From: a virus
Virus record (IMG/VR): IMGVR_UViG_3300013372_004496
Coordinates: 1 to 26,332 of that record
DNA length: 26,332 bases
Strand: one strand, 5' to 3'
The first letter of the stretch is position 1. Every line of letters begins with the position of its first letter. Shown here one piece after another: positions 15,618 to 22,390 of the stretch. A model generated the notes under the pieces. The model searched no databases. It had not been told where the DNA came from and worked only from the letters and a program-made list of their open reading frames with translations. The position numbers and the translations under genes were made by a program.

Positions 15618-15914
15618 ATGAAAATATTAGAAAAAATTAAAACAAATTACTGGGCAATCGTTCTCTTATTGATAATTATTATCTTTTTTAGACAGTGCGG
15701 CATTAGAAGAGATATAGACAAAATCGAAAAAAATGTAAAAATCATAACTGTAAAAATTGATTCGGTGCAGAATACAATGGTTACAAGGGATCAGGTTAAA
15801 TATGAAATGGACCAGACCATGTTTAATTTTCTTATTTACGAAGATGATTTTGATAAAGGTAGATCATCTTTATCTGATATAAAAAATAAAATTAACAGGA
15901 GTGAAAAGGATTAA
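15618..15914 (+). CDS. Small membrane-anchored coiled-coil protein
   Basis: A 98-residue protein with one N-terminal transmembrane helix (residues about 12-30, 'YWAIVLLLIIIIFFRQCGI') preceded by three lysines. A charged heptad-like stretch ('RDIDKIEKNVKIITVKIDSVQNTM') and an acidic/basic tail follow. The topology suggests an N-in protein with its coiled coil outside the membrane or in the periplasm. Its last 14 bases overlap the next gene, which also encodes a membrane protein, so the two are likely coupled and may interact. A holin/spanin or exclusion role is conceivable but nothing here demonstrates it. Confidence 0.75.
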   Translation: MKILEKIKTNYWAIVLLLIIIIFFRQCGIRRDIDKIEKNVKIITVKIDSVQNTMVTRDQVKYEMDQTMFNFLIYEDDFDKGRSSLSDIKNKINRSEKD

Positions 15915-16524
15915 TTTAGTTCGTGGTTTTATCATAACAACATTTGTTAGTCTATATTTAGTTGTTTCCATAATTTCTACGATACATGTTATTGATTTTT
16001 TTAGACTCTCTAATCCAGAATGGCTGTCTATAGCTTTAGCTATTGCTTTTGAGATAGGTGCTGCTGCTTCATTAGCTAGTCTTATAGCTTTAGATAAAAT
16101 GAACAAAACAATGGTTTGGACACTTTTTATTCTTTTAACTGCTATGCAGGCAATGGGGAATACATATTATGCTTATACGCATCTAGACAATTTTAATTCC
16201 TGGATCGAACTTTTTGGCTTAGTTGATGAGGAGTTAATTTATCAGAAAAGAACTTTATCTATAATAAGTGGAGCAATTCTTCCTTTCGTAGCTCTTGGAT
16301 TTATTAAATCCCTAGTTGACTATATTAAACCAGATGAAGATGAAGAAATAGCAAAAGATAATGTGATAAATATAGATATCTTAGAAGATGAAGCAATTAT
16401 AAATACTGCAGAGGAAGAAATAATAACAGAGGATGATGTTTTGGATAACCAGAATACACAGCAAGATCATATCAGAAAAAACAGGAATAACTTTATATAC
16501 GAGGATCCTACTAGATTAAAATAA
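15901..16524 (+). CDS. Polytopic membrane protein, unknown function
   Basis: A 207-residue protein starting at GTG 15901, overlapping the previous gene by 14 bases, with a Shine-Dalgarno-like AACAGGA just before it (rare in this window). Four hydrophobic helices are visible: about 9-34 ('GFIITTFVSLYLVVSIISTIHVI'), 38-64 ('PEWLSIALAIAFEIGAAASLASL'), 72-96 ('VWTLFILLTAMQAMGNTYYAY') and 118-142 ('LSIISGAILPFVALGFIKSLVDYI'). The last ~60 residues are very acidic ('DEDEEIAKD', 'EEEIITEDD') and should be cytoplasmic. I do not recognise the family. The acidic tail may contact a host or phage protein. Confidence 0.75.
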   Translation: MKRINLVRGFIITTFVSLYLVVSIISTIHVIDFFRLSNPEWLSIALAIAFEIGAAASLASLIALDKMNKTMVWTLFILLTAMQAMGNTYYAYTHLDNFNSWIELFGLVDEELIYQKRTLSIISGAILPFVALGFIKSLVDYIKPDEDEEIAKDNVINIDILEDEAIINTAEEEIITEDDVLDNQNTQQDHIRKNRNNFIYEDPTRLK

Positions 16525-16533
16525 TAAATAAAC

Positions 16534-17202
16534 TTGGCAGAAAACCAAAATAATGACTTTTACGGAGGAAGTGCTTCAGAGATTGGATCGGAATTTTTCT
16601 CGGGAGGTAGTGCAGCATATCCAATAGATCCTTTAGGTGGATCAACCGGAGGATTTGTTACAAGATATACAAATATAGCGGAAATAACACTTGATTTAGA
16701 AAGGGTTGAAGCAACTCTTAAAAGATTCAATGACCCTGTTGAAATAAAATTCATAAAGGAATCATTTAAGGTAGTACAACAGTCGCAAACACTAAATTAC
16801 CTAGATCTAATTGATTTTTTCCATCCTCTCCAGAATTTTTCTGAGTTTCAGAAGGTGTCAATGATTATTGGTCCTAGATCATCAGCAAATCTAGATCCTG
16901 GATCTTTTTATGGTACTACTGGGGAAGTTTCTATGTTAATAGCAAGAGCACATTATCTACCAGAAACAACGGAAGATCAGAAGGTTCTTTTCTGGGATTA
17001 TAAGGCAAACGAAAGAAATATAATGGGAGAAATTATGGTCCTAACTGGAGCAATTAAGAACGGATCCCAGTGGAGAGGCTGGGACGTTGATCCTTTTTCT
17101 ACTTATGGTCACACTGGTAGTGCTAATAGCTACAACGGTGGATTTATATTTACCAATCCTACTGACTATAATGTCAAGTTAATAGTAATAGCAGCAAATT
17201 AA
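16534..17202 (+). CDS. Unknown, probably virion protein (paralogue of next gene)
   Basis: A 222-residue protein, most likely starting at TTG 16534 ('MAENQNNDFYGGSASE'). The N-terminal 45 residues are G/S-rich and flexible. The remainder looks beta-rich. Its C-terminal ~70 residues ('VLFWDYKANERNIMGEIMVLTGAIKNGSQWRGWDVDPF', then 'NGGFIFTNPTDYNVKLIVIA') align in pattern with the same region of the next protein ('W.Y....MGELMILSG......GWNLSKPG....GGITFCNPHTDIKIRLEI'). This implies an old duplication. It is cotranscribed after the membrane proteins and before the 931-residue protein. A tail, neck or capsid-decoration role is plausible but unsupported by any motif I know. Confidence 0.7.
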   Translation: MAENQNNDFYGGSASEIGSEFFSGGSAAYPIDPLGGSTGGFVTRYTNIAEITLDLERVEATLKRFNDPVEIKFIKESFKVVQQSQTLNYLDLIDFFHPLQNFSEFQKVSMIIGPRSSANLDPGSFYGTTGEVSMLIARAHYLPETTEDQKVLFWDYKANERNIMGEIMVLTGAIKNGSQWRGWDVDPFSTYGHTGSANSYNGGFIFTNPTDYNVKLIVIAAN

Positions 17203-17203
17203 A

Positions 17204-17689
17204 ATGGCAACAAAACCCATAACATGTCCGTACGAAGTACTAGAGGGATTTCGATTTTATCGGGGAAATCTTGTATTGGATACAGGAGAAACAAATAATC
17301 CTCAGCAATATTTAAGCATGTCTGATCTCTCGTTAGAGGTACAGAATTTTGCTAGGAATAGAGCAATACTAAACGAGTCTTCCTGTTATCTTTTAAGCCA
17401 ACCTGATGTAACCGATGAATATGGATTTGTTTCATATATTGCAGTGAAGGCAATATTTCCTAATACTGTAGTTGAATCTAAAAAATATTTAAATTGGACA
17501 TATCAAGGAAAAGATTATTACATGGGGGAACTTATGATTTTAAGTGGTAAAAGAACATCTACAACAGATGCCGGTCACGAGGGATGGAACTTAAGTAAAC
17601 CAGGAACAACCCAACAAGAAGGAGGTATTACTTTTTGTAACCCACACACTGATATAAAAATAAGATTAGAGATTCTAATCGGAAGATAA
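17204..17689 (+). CDS. Unknown, probably virion protein (paralogue of preceding gene)
   Basis: A 161-residue protein starting one base after the previous stop codon. It shares with the upstream protein the block 'YLNWTYQGKDYYMGELMILSGKRT', a conserved Gly-Trp ('EGWNL'), and the ending 'GGITFCNPHTDIKIRLEILI'. It lacks the G/S-rich N-terminus. The compact beta-rich character and adjacency to late genes suggest a structural component, possibly forming a hetero-oligomer with its neighbour. I do not recognise the family. The last codons contain a perfect 7-bp inverted repeat (17664-17680) without a T-tract. Confidence 0.7.
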   Translation: MATKPITCPYEVLEGFRFYRGNLVLDTGETNNPQQYLSMSDLSLEVQNFARNRAILNESSCYLLSQPDVTDEYGFVSYIAVKAIFPNTVVESKKYLNWTYQGKDYYMGELMILSGKRTSTTDAGHEGWNLSKPGTTQQEGGITFCNPHTDIKIRLEILIGR

Positions 17690-17736
17690 AACAGGTATGA
17701 AGTTAAATATATACTGTAAAAGTTTTATATTCAATT

Positions 17737-17748
17737 TGGATATATAAT
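17737..17748 (+). promoter_or_regulatory. Candidate late promoter TTGGATATATAA before 931-residue protein
   Basis: TTGGATATATAA ends 19 bases before the ATG at 17768 and is an exact 12-base match to the element at 15587-15598. It is followed by TCTG and a run of A. The TATATAAT part also matches the element at 9495. An additional related stretch, AAATATATACTG, lies at 17705-17716. Confidence 0.55.
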
Positions 17749-17767
17749 CTGAAAAAAAAAATTAACT

Positions 17768-20563
17768 ATGGAATTCTTAAACCAAGTAAAAAAGCTAAAA
17801 AACATAACAAAATCATCGGAGGTTAAAGCCCTTTGTGAAAACTTCATTAACGGGGGATCCGTTTCTAAAGATCTATTAATTGAATCTTTAGAGAATCATA
17901 ATATATCCGATGACACCGAAAACAAAATTCAAACACATTTTGATGCTATAAGGAATGAAGAAATGGAAGCTTCTAGAAAAGTTGCAGATTCCATAATGGA
18001 GTCTTGGGGTGGAATAAATAATAATAAAACGTTAGGTAATTCTGGTTCATACGGCACCATAAATGAAGCATTAACGGATCCTGCTGCAATAGATAAAGCT
18101 TTTAAACCATTAAAAAAGGGGGATAAAGGACAAAAGGTAAAAGAATTACAAATATACTTAGGTGTTAAACCCATTGATGGTATTTTTGGTGAATCTTTGG
18201 TATCTACGGTTAAAGCTTTCCAGAAAAAAAATAAATTAACACCGGACGGTATAGTTGGTATTGATACTCTAAAAAAAATAATAGAAATTTTTCATGCATT
18301 AGTTCCTGATAAATCATTAGCTGACCAAGCATCATTATTTTATGGGATGATAAGGGATAAATTCTGCAACGAAGATGAATCCTTTGTAAATGAAGCATTA
18401 ACGGATAAAGCTGCAATAGAGAAAGCTTATAAGCCATTAAAAAAGGGAGATAAAGGAGAAAGAGTAAAAGAATTACAAAAATACTTAGGGGTTAAACCTA
18501 TTGATGGTATTTTTGGTGACTCCTTATTATATGCAGTTAAAGCTTTCCAGAAAAAATATAAATTAACACCGGACGGTATAGTTGGTATCAATACTCTAAA
18601 AAAAATAATGGAAATTTTTTTCTTAGCAGTTCCTAAGAAATCATTACTTGACCAAGCAAAATTATTTTATCAGGAAATAAGTAATAAATTCTTCAACGAA
18701 GAGGCATCCTTCCTGAGCGAACTTGATAGTATAAGCTCAATTGACGGAGCAGCTCAAGAGTTTATAAAATCTAACGAGGTTAACAATCTTGGGATATTAG
18801 AATCTATAGATATGATAAAAACAACATCTATTTATACCTACCCTAAAGCTAGAATTATATGTGAGCAATACCGGAATCTTATAATAAATAATAAAATACC
18901 CGAATTTGCATTAATTCATAATTTTTTAAATGACATTCAGCCGCTAAACTGGGATGATACAGTTAAATCTGTTTCCCACGGGCTTACTGAAAAATTAGAA
19001 GTACTTTCAAGAGAAATAGAAGTCTCTAAAGTTATTGAGACAATTAAAAATTCAGGTAGCTCTGCTTTCTATTCCGATCTTAGCGATACTCTTAATGAGT
19101 GGTTAATTTTGGAGAGTAAATCAAATGCTCTATTGGTTAAAAATATTTCTAGATGGTCATTTAATCCAGTGGTTAGAAACCTAATTAACTTTATAAATCT
19201 TAATGAAAATAATGATAATAGAAAATTACAAATTCCTAGTATAGCTCAAGGCGAATCTAGTGTATATAAAGTTTTCTCTCCTGTTATGTTAGGAAGTGAT
19301 AAATCTATTTTCTATCTAGGTGGAAATGTTTTTGAGTCTAATTCTGCAGCAATTAAGAAATTAACAAAGAAAGAAGTTACTGGACTATCTAGCGATTATA
19401 TTCAATTAATAGAATCTTTTAATAAGCCTTACGTTAGAATTAACGAGGAAGGAATTTTTATTCAAATAGGTAAGAGTACGGTTAGAATTATAGAAGAAGG
19501 AGAAGAAGTATCGGTTTATTTAGGGAAAAGAAAACTCAGATTTAGTGATCCTTCGGGCTTAGCTAAAATATTGGGATTAGAATCAGCTACGTATTTTGCA
19601 GTAAATGAAACTCAAGTAGTTTCCGATATTATGAGACTTTACACAAATTACCGAAATATAGTTGAACTTGATTTTGCTAAGAGTATATCTTCTAATGTAT
19701 TCGAAGGACTCGCTATTAATTTAATCAAATGGAACAAGCAGATTTACCTACAAAAGATTAACCAAGGAATGAATGAAAACTCAATTTATAAGGTTACTGG
19801 TAATCAAGCAGTATCAATGGTTAAAGAATTTATGAGATATGATATTTCCGAAGGATTAACCGAATTTTTAGTTGGAGAAAATAAGATTAAATCTATCATG
19901 GTAAATGATAGAGATAAAGTTATCGGGAATATTTCTAAAGTTGAAGAACAAATAAACAAATTGGAATCTTTAATGTCAAATAATCCTTTGTATTCTGCTT
20001 CTCCTGAGATTATGAAAGCTAAAAAACTTTTAGAGGGAGAACTTATATTTCTTAGGGAAAAATGGAACCAAATTAATCTAGAAATATCTTCATCCGAATC
20101 AACTATAGAATTAGAAAATTCTTTAGAAATTTTCGAGGATGAGAAATTTAACATTGGTGATTTTATTAAAGTTAAAGAATCCGGTGATACTGGTAAGATA
20201 ATTTCAATAGATGCTACATCTGGAAGATATACAGTTCTTTTAGATACTGGAAAAACATCAGATTTTTTAATAAGTGAAATTACCGATTTAGAGGAAGCAC
20301 TCAGTCAAGCGGCAGAGGATAATTCGGATTCAGCTGAAGATGATGATTCCGAAGAAGAGGTTAAAGAAAATTTTGGTATTTTAAGTGGAAACGGAAACAG
20401 ACTTAATAAATCAGAAATGTCTTTATCAGATCAGAAGAAGCTTTTAACTAATTTTTCAAAAGGACATGGATTTTCTAAAGCCCCTGGAGACCACAAAGGA
20501 ACGATTGATATAAAGATGGATTCTTTACATGGATATAATTCAACTATGAATAATGAAGAATAA
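17768..20563 (+). CDS. Large putative virion protein with two peptidoglycan-binding domains
   Basis: A 931-residue protein. Residues about 113-172 and 222-281 are two PG_binding_1-like domains ('LKKGDKG.KVKELQ.YLGVKPIDGIFG', 'VKAFQKK.KLTPDGIVGI.TLKKI'), part of a tandem 109-residue duplication (about 99-207 and 208-316). No lysozyme, amidase or peptidase catalytic motif is visible, so it should bind rather than cut cell wall. The middle (about 320-780) is helical and unrecognised. At about 788-840, 'FNIGDFIKVKESGDTGKIISIDATSGRYTVLLDTGK' looks like a small SH3/KOW-type barrel. An acidic stretch and 'FSKAPGDHKG' follow. Candidate prohead-protease-type sites (I/V-N-E before A) occur at residues 98-100 and 207-209. 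It might be an internal head or tail protein delivered at infection; this is inference. Confidence 0.7.
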   Translation: MEFLNQVKKLKNITKSSEVKALCENFINGGSVSKDLLIESLENHNISDDTENKIQTHFDAIRNEEMEASRKVADSIMESWGGINNNKTLGNSGSYGTINEALTDPAAIDKAFKPLKKGDKGQKVKELQIYLGVKPIDGIFGESLVSTVKAFQKKNKLTPDGIVGIDTLKKIIEIFHALVPDKSLADQASLFYGMIRDKFCNEDESFVNEALTDKAAIEKAYKPLKKGDKGERVKELQKYLGVKPIDGIFGDSLLYAVKAFQKKYKLTPDGIVGINTLKKIMEIFFLAVPKKSLLDQAKLFYQEISNKFFNEEASFLSELDSISSIDGAAQEFIKSNEVNNLGILESIDMIKTTSIYTYPKARIICEQYRNLIINNKIPEFALIHNFLNDIQPLNWDDTVKSVSHGLTEKLEVLSREIEVSKVIETIKNSGSSAFYSDLSDTLNEWLILESKSNALLVKNISRWSFNPVVRNLINFINLNENNDNRKLQIPSIAQGESSVYKVFSPVMLGSDKSIFYLGGNVFESNSAAIKKLTKKEVTGLSSDYIQLIESFNKPYVRINEEGIFIQIGKSTVRIIEEGEEVSVYLGKRKLRFSDPSGLAKILGLESATYFAVNETQVVSDIMRLYTNYRNIVELDFAKSISSNVFEGLAINLIKWNKQIYLQKINQGMNENSIYKVTGNQAVSMVKEFMRYDISEGLTEFLVGENKIKSIMVNDRDKVIGNISKVEEQINKLESLMSNNPLYSASPEIMKAKKLLEGELIFLREKWNQINLEISSSESTIELENSLEIFEDEKFNIGDFIKVKESGDTGKIISIDATSGRYTVLLDTGKTSDFLISEITDLEEALSQAAEDNSDSAEDDDSEEEVKENFGILSGNGNRLNKSEMSLSDQKKLLTNFSKGHGFSKAPGDHKGTIDIKMDSLHGYNSTMNNEE
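18062..18388 (+). repeat. Tandem 327-bp repeat, unit 1 (PG-binding domain A)
   Basis: Encodes residues 99-207, from 'NEALTDPAAIDKAFKPLKKGDKG' through the PG-binding domain and a C-terminal helix ('SLADQASLFYGMIRDKF'). It is gaplessly periodic with the next 327 bases. Confidence 0.88.
18389..18715 (+). repeat. Tandem 327-bp repeat, unit 2 (PG-binding domain B)
   Basis: Encodes residues 208-316, 'NEALTDKAAIEKAYKPLKKGDKG' through 'SLLDQAKLFYQEISNKF'. DNA similarity to unit 1 is high, including identical runs in the segment coding 'KLTPDGIVGI', so the duplication seems recent compared with the rest of the gene. Confidence 0.88.
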
Positions 20564-20574
20564 TAATTTAAGAT

Positions 20575-20799
20575 ATGTCATCAAATAAAATTCTTGATTT
20601 TTTCTCATATATTAACGAGGAAAACGCCGATGTAAAAAAAAATCTTAGTCGGAACTTCTATTTTGCGCCCAAGGCGGAAAACCAAAACAAGCCAGGAGCT
20701 TCTTTTATACAATCATCTAAAGGCACTTTAAGTAAAGCACCAACGGGTAAAGAAATAACAGAGAAAGAAGAAGAAGAAACGGAGGAAGAAAAAGAATAA
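20575..20799 (+). CDS. Small unknown protein with acidic tail
   Basis: A 74-residue protein starting 11 bases after the large protein. The N-terminal half is mixed ('ILDFFSYINEENADVKKNLSRNFYFAPKAENQ'). The last 15 residues are nearly all E, T and K. It contains 'TLSKAPTGKE', echoing 'FSKAPGDHKG' near the end of the upstream protein; this may be coincidence or a shared binding tag. It is the last gene before a terminator, so probably belongs to the same transcript as the 931-residue protein. Function is unknown. Confidence 0.6.
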   Translation: MSSNKILDFFSYINEENADVKKNLSRNFYFAPKAENQNKPGASFIQSSKGTLSKAPTGKEITEKEEEETEEEKE

Positions 20800-20821
20800 T
20801 TATCATAAAAAACACAAAGGG

Positions 20822-20851
20822 ATGTAGTTCAAATAGGACTACATTTTTTTT
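20822..20851 (+). terminator. Intrinsic terminator after the 74-residue gene
   Basis: ATGTAGTTC (20822-20830) pairs with GGACTACAT (20836-20844), with one T-G wobble, around loop AAATA, followed by eight T (20844-20851). An outer pairing, AAAACAC (20809-20815) with GTGTTTT (20863-20869), could enclose it. Confidence 0.88.
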
Positions 20852-20913
20852 GAAATCTTTCCGTGTTTTATCGGTAGAATAGATAACAAACAAACAAAAA
20901 TAATTAAATATTG

Positions 20914-21273
20914 ATGGCTAAAGAATATGTAAAAAATAGCGAATTATTGATAGCGGTAGTGGAATCTAAACAAAAAGGACATTTAACACCGGATACAATT
21001 TATATGTTTAATTTAATGATAAATGGCATATCTAAAAAAATGTCATATAAAGACCCAGAGGACAGAGAAGATTGCATGGCTTTTGCAATGGAGGATCTTT
21101 GTAAGTATTGGAATAGATTCAATCCGGATAAATCAAATAACCCGTTTGCATATTTCACGCAAATAGCTAAGAATGGTTTTGCTAAAGGGTGGAAAAAAAT
21201 ACATCCGCCTAAAAGCCCAAGAACTATACCATTTAGCTATATTACGGGTGATAATAATACATATAACGTATAA
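20914..21273 (+). CDS. gp55: Late transcription sigma factor, gp55-like (short)
   Basis: A 119-residue protein. A TTG immediately upstream (20911) is in frame, but ATG 20914 is the better start ('MAKEYVKNSELLIAVVESK'). It matches T4 gp55 along its N-terminal two thirds: 'VKNSELLIAVVESK' against 'VNNKELLQAIIDWK', then 'DREDCMAFAMEDLCKYWNRFNPDKSNNPFAYFTQIAKNGFAKGWKK' (50-95) against gp55's '[38 protein letters not shown]', the sigma region-2-like core. gp55 directs host RNA polymerase to late promoters of type TATAAATA, which occurs in this window. T4 gp55 has 185 residues with a C-terminal sliding-clamp-binding motif. This protein ends about 65 residues earlier and I see no clear equivalent. 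The gene begins a block with gp4 and the portals. Confidence 0.85.
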   Translation: MAKEYVKNSELLIAVVESKQKGHLTPDTIYMFNLMINGISKKMSYKDPEDREDCMAFAMEDLCKYWNRFNPDKSNNPFAYFTQIAKNGFAKGWKKIHPPKSPRTIPFSYITGDNNTYNV

Positions 21274-21284
21274 AATTATTTTTA

Positions 21285-21770
21285 ATGGTTGATATTAAGA
21301 AAGTAAAACCTAACGGGGAATATCGGTCAGGTAAATATGAACCAAGAAATCCTGAAAAATATATAGGAGATATACACAATATTATATATAGATCCTCTTG
21401 GGAATATAGATTTTGTACCTATTGTGATACTAACGAATCAATTTTAAAATGGAGCTCAGAACCAGTATCGATAGATTATTATAATCCATTAGATAAGAAA
21501 GATCATAAATATAATGTCGATTTCTATATAAAAGCATTAAAAGAAAACGGGGAAGAACAGGATTGGATCATTGAGATAAAACCAGAAAAACAGACAAAAA
21601 AACCTATATATGAAGGGGTAAATACTCTTAGTAAGCTAAAATCTTACAACAGAAATATGCAAATTTGGATAACGAATCAGTCAAAATTTAAGGCAGCAAA
21701 AGAATGGGCATTAAAAAGAGGATTTAAATTTGGTGTAATAGACGAAAACTTTCTTTTTAAAAGCAAATGA
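21285..21770 (+). CDS. gp4: Head completion protein, gp4-like nuclease fold
   Basis: A 161-residue protein closely following T4 gp4 (also called gp50/65): 'SGKYEPRNPEKYIGDIHNIIYRSSWEYRFCTYCDTNESILKWSSEPVSIDYYNPLDKKDHKYNVDFYIK' matches gp4's 'GKFVPKNINKYKGDYTKIIWRSLWERRFMVYCDTNPAVIEWNSE'. The fold is TnsA/PD-(D/E)XK-like: Glu40 in 'SSWEYRF', Asp79 in 'VDFY', and Glu97/Lys99 in 'IIEIKPEK' keep the apparent active site. In T4 the protein acts on the filled head after packaging so that heads can join tails. The gene overlaps the next by four bases (ATGA at 21767-21770), indicating coupling. In T4, gene 4 precedes gene 53; here it precedes an unknown protein and the portals. Confidence 0.93.
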   Translation: MVDIKKVKPNGEYRSGKYEPRNPEKYIGDIHNIIYRSSWEYRFCTYCDTNESILKWSSEPVSIDYYNPLDKKDHKYNVDFYIKALKENGEEQDWIIEIKPEKQTKKPIYEGVNTLSKLKSYNRNMQIWITNQSKFKAAKEWALKRGFKFGVIDENFLFKSK

Positions 21771-22372
21771 GTTTTAAGGAGTTAATTTTAGAATACCGTA
21801 ATAATATAAAAGGCGGGAAGGATATCTTTAAACAGACTGATGAATACTTCTTAAAAGATTATTTTAAGAATAATAAAAGATTTATGACTCAGCCGATTTC
21901 CATAATACCTGGTAAAATCTACTATTTTAATTATTTAACTGATTCTAAAATTAGCAAGGAAAGAAAGTTTATAGATAGATTTCCTGTAATTTTATGTACT
22001 GATTTTTTTGAATCTGGTGGGTTTAAAATAATGAAAGGAATAGATTTAGTAACTACCCCCACAAAATATAGAATAGAGATTATAAGTACAATCTCTGATT
22101 TATTTGAGCAAACGTTAAAAGATAATGATATTACCGAATCAAAAGGTGGAATACCATCTCCTTTAAATTTAAAAGATACTGAATTAAATAAAATTTTAAA
22201 AGGAACTGGATATAAATCATCTCTTTTTGGATTTAAAACATCCTTTATGAAGAATATGGGATCAATTGTTTACAAGGATTGGATCAGAATACCATATTTA
22301 ACCGTTAATTTAATAGAGGGCTTAAAATTATCTGGGATATATAGTGAATATGAATCGAAATTAAAACTATAA
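21767..22372 (+). CDS. Unknown T4-like phage protein, possible virion component
   Basis: A 201-residue protein coupled to gp4 by an ATGA overlap. It shows 'IIPGKIYYFNYLTDSK....FIDRFPVILCTDFF', 'GIDLVTTPTKYRIEII' and, near the C-terminus, 'FGFKTSFMKNMGSIVYKDWIRIPYLTVNLIEGLKLSGIYSEYESKL'. This arrangement (a 'PG.IY.F.Y' strand, 'DRFPVIL', and a late 'W...PYL') is one I remember from uncharacterised proteins of many tailed phages, but I cannot attach a function. In T4 the gene after 4 is 53 (baseplate wedge); the sequence does not resemble gp53 as I recall it. Its place between head-completion and portal genes suggests an assembly or structural role. Confidence 0.7.
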   Translation: MSFKELILEYRNNIKGGKDIFKQTDEYFLKDYFKNNKRFMTQPISIIPGKIYYFNYLTDSKISKERKFIDRFPVILCTDFFESGGFKIMKGIDLVTTPTKYRIEIISTISDLFEQTLKDNDITESKGGIPSPLNLKDTELNKILKGTGYKSSLFGFKTSFMKNMGSIVYKDWIRIPYLTVNLIEGLKLSGIYSEYESKLKL

Positions 22373-22390
22373 TTCAATCTATAATTAGAA

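Noticed and set aside
17664-17680. Perfect 7-bp inverted repeat at the end of the 161-residue gene as terminator
   Set aside because: GATTAGA/TCTAATC with a 3-base loop has no following T-tract and lies inside the coding sequence; likely chance in AT-rich DNA.
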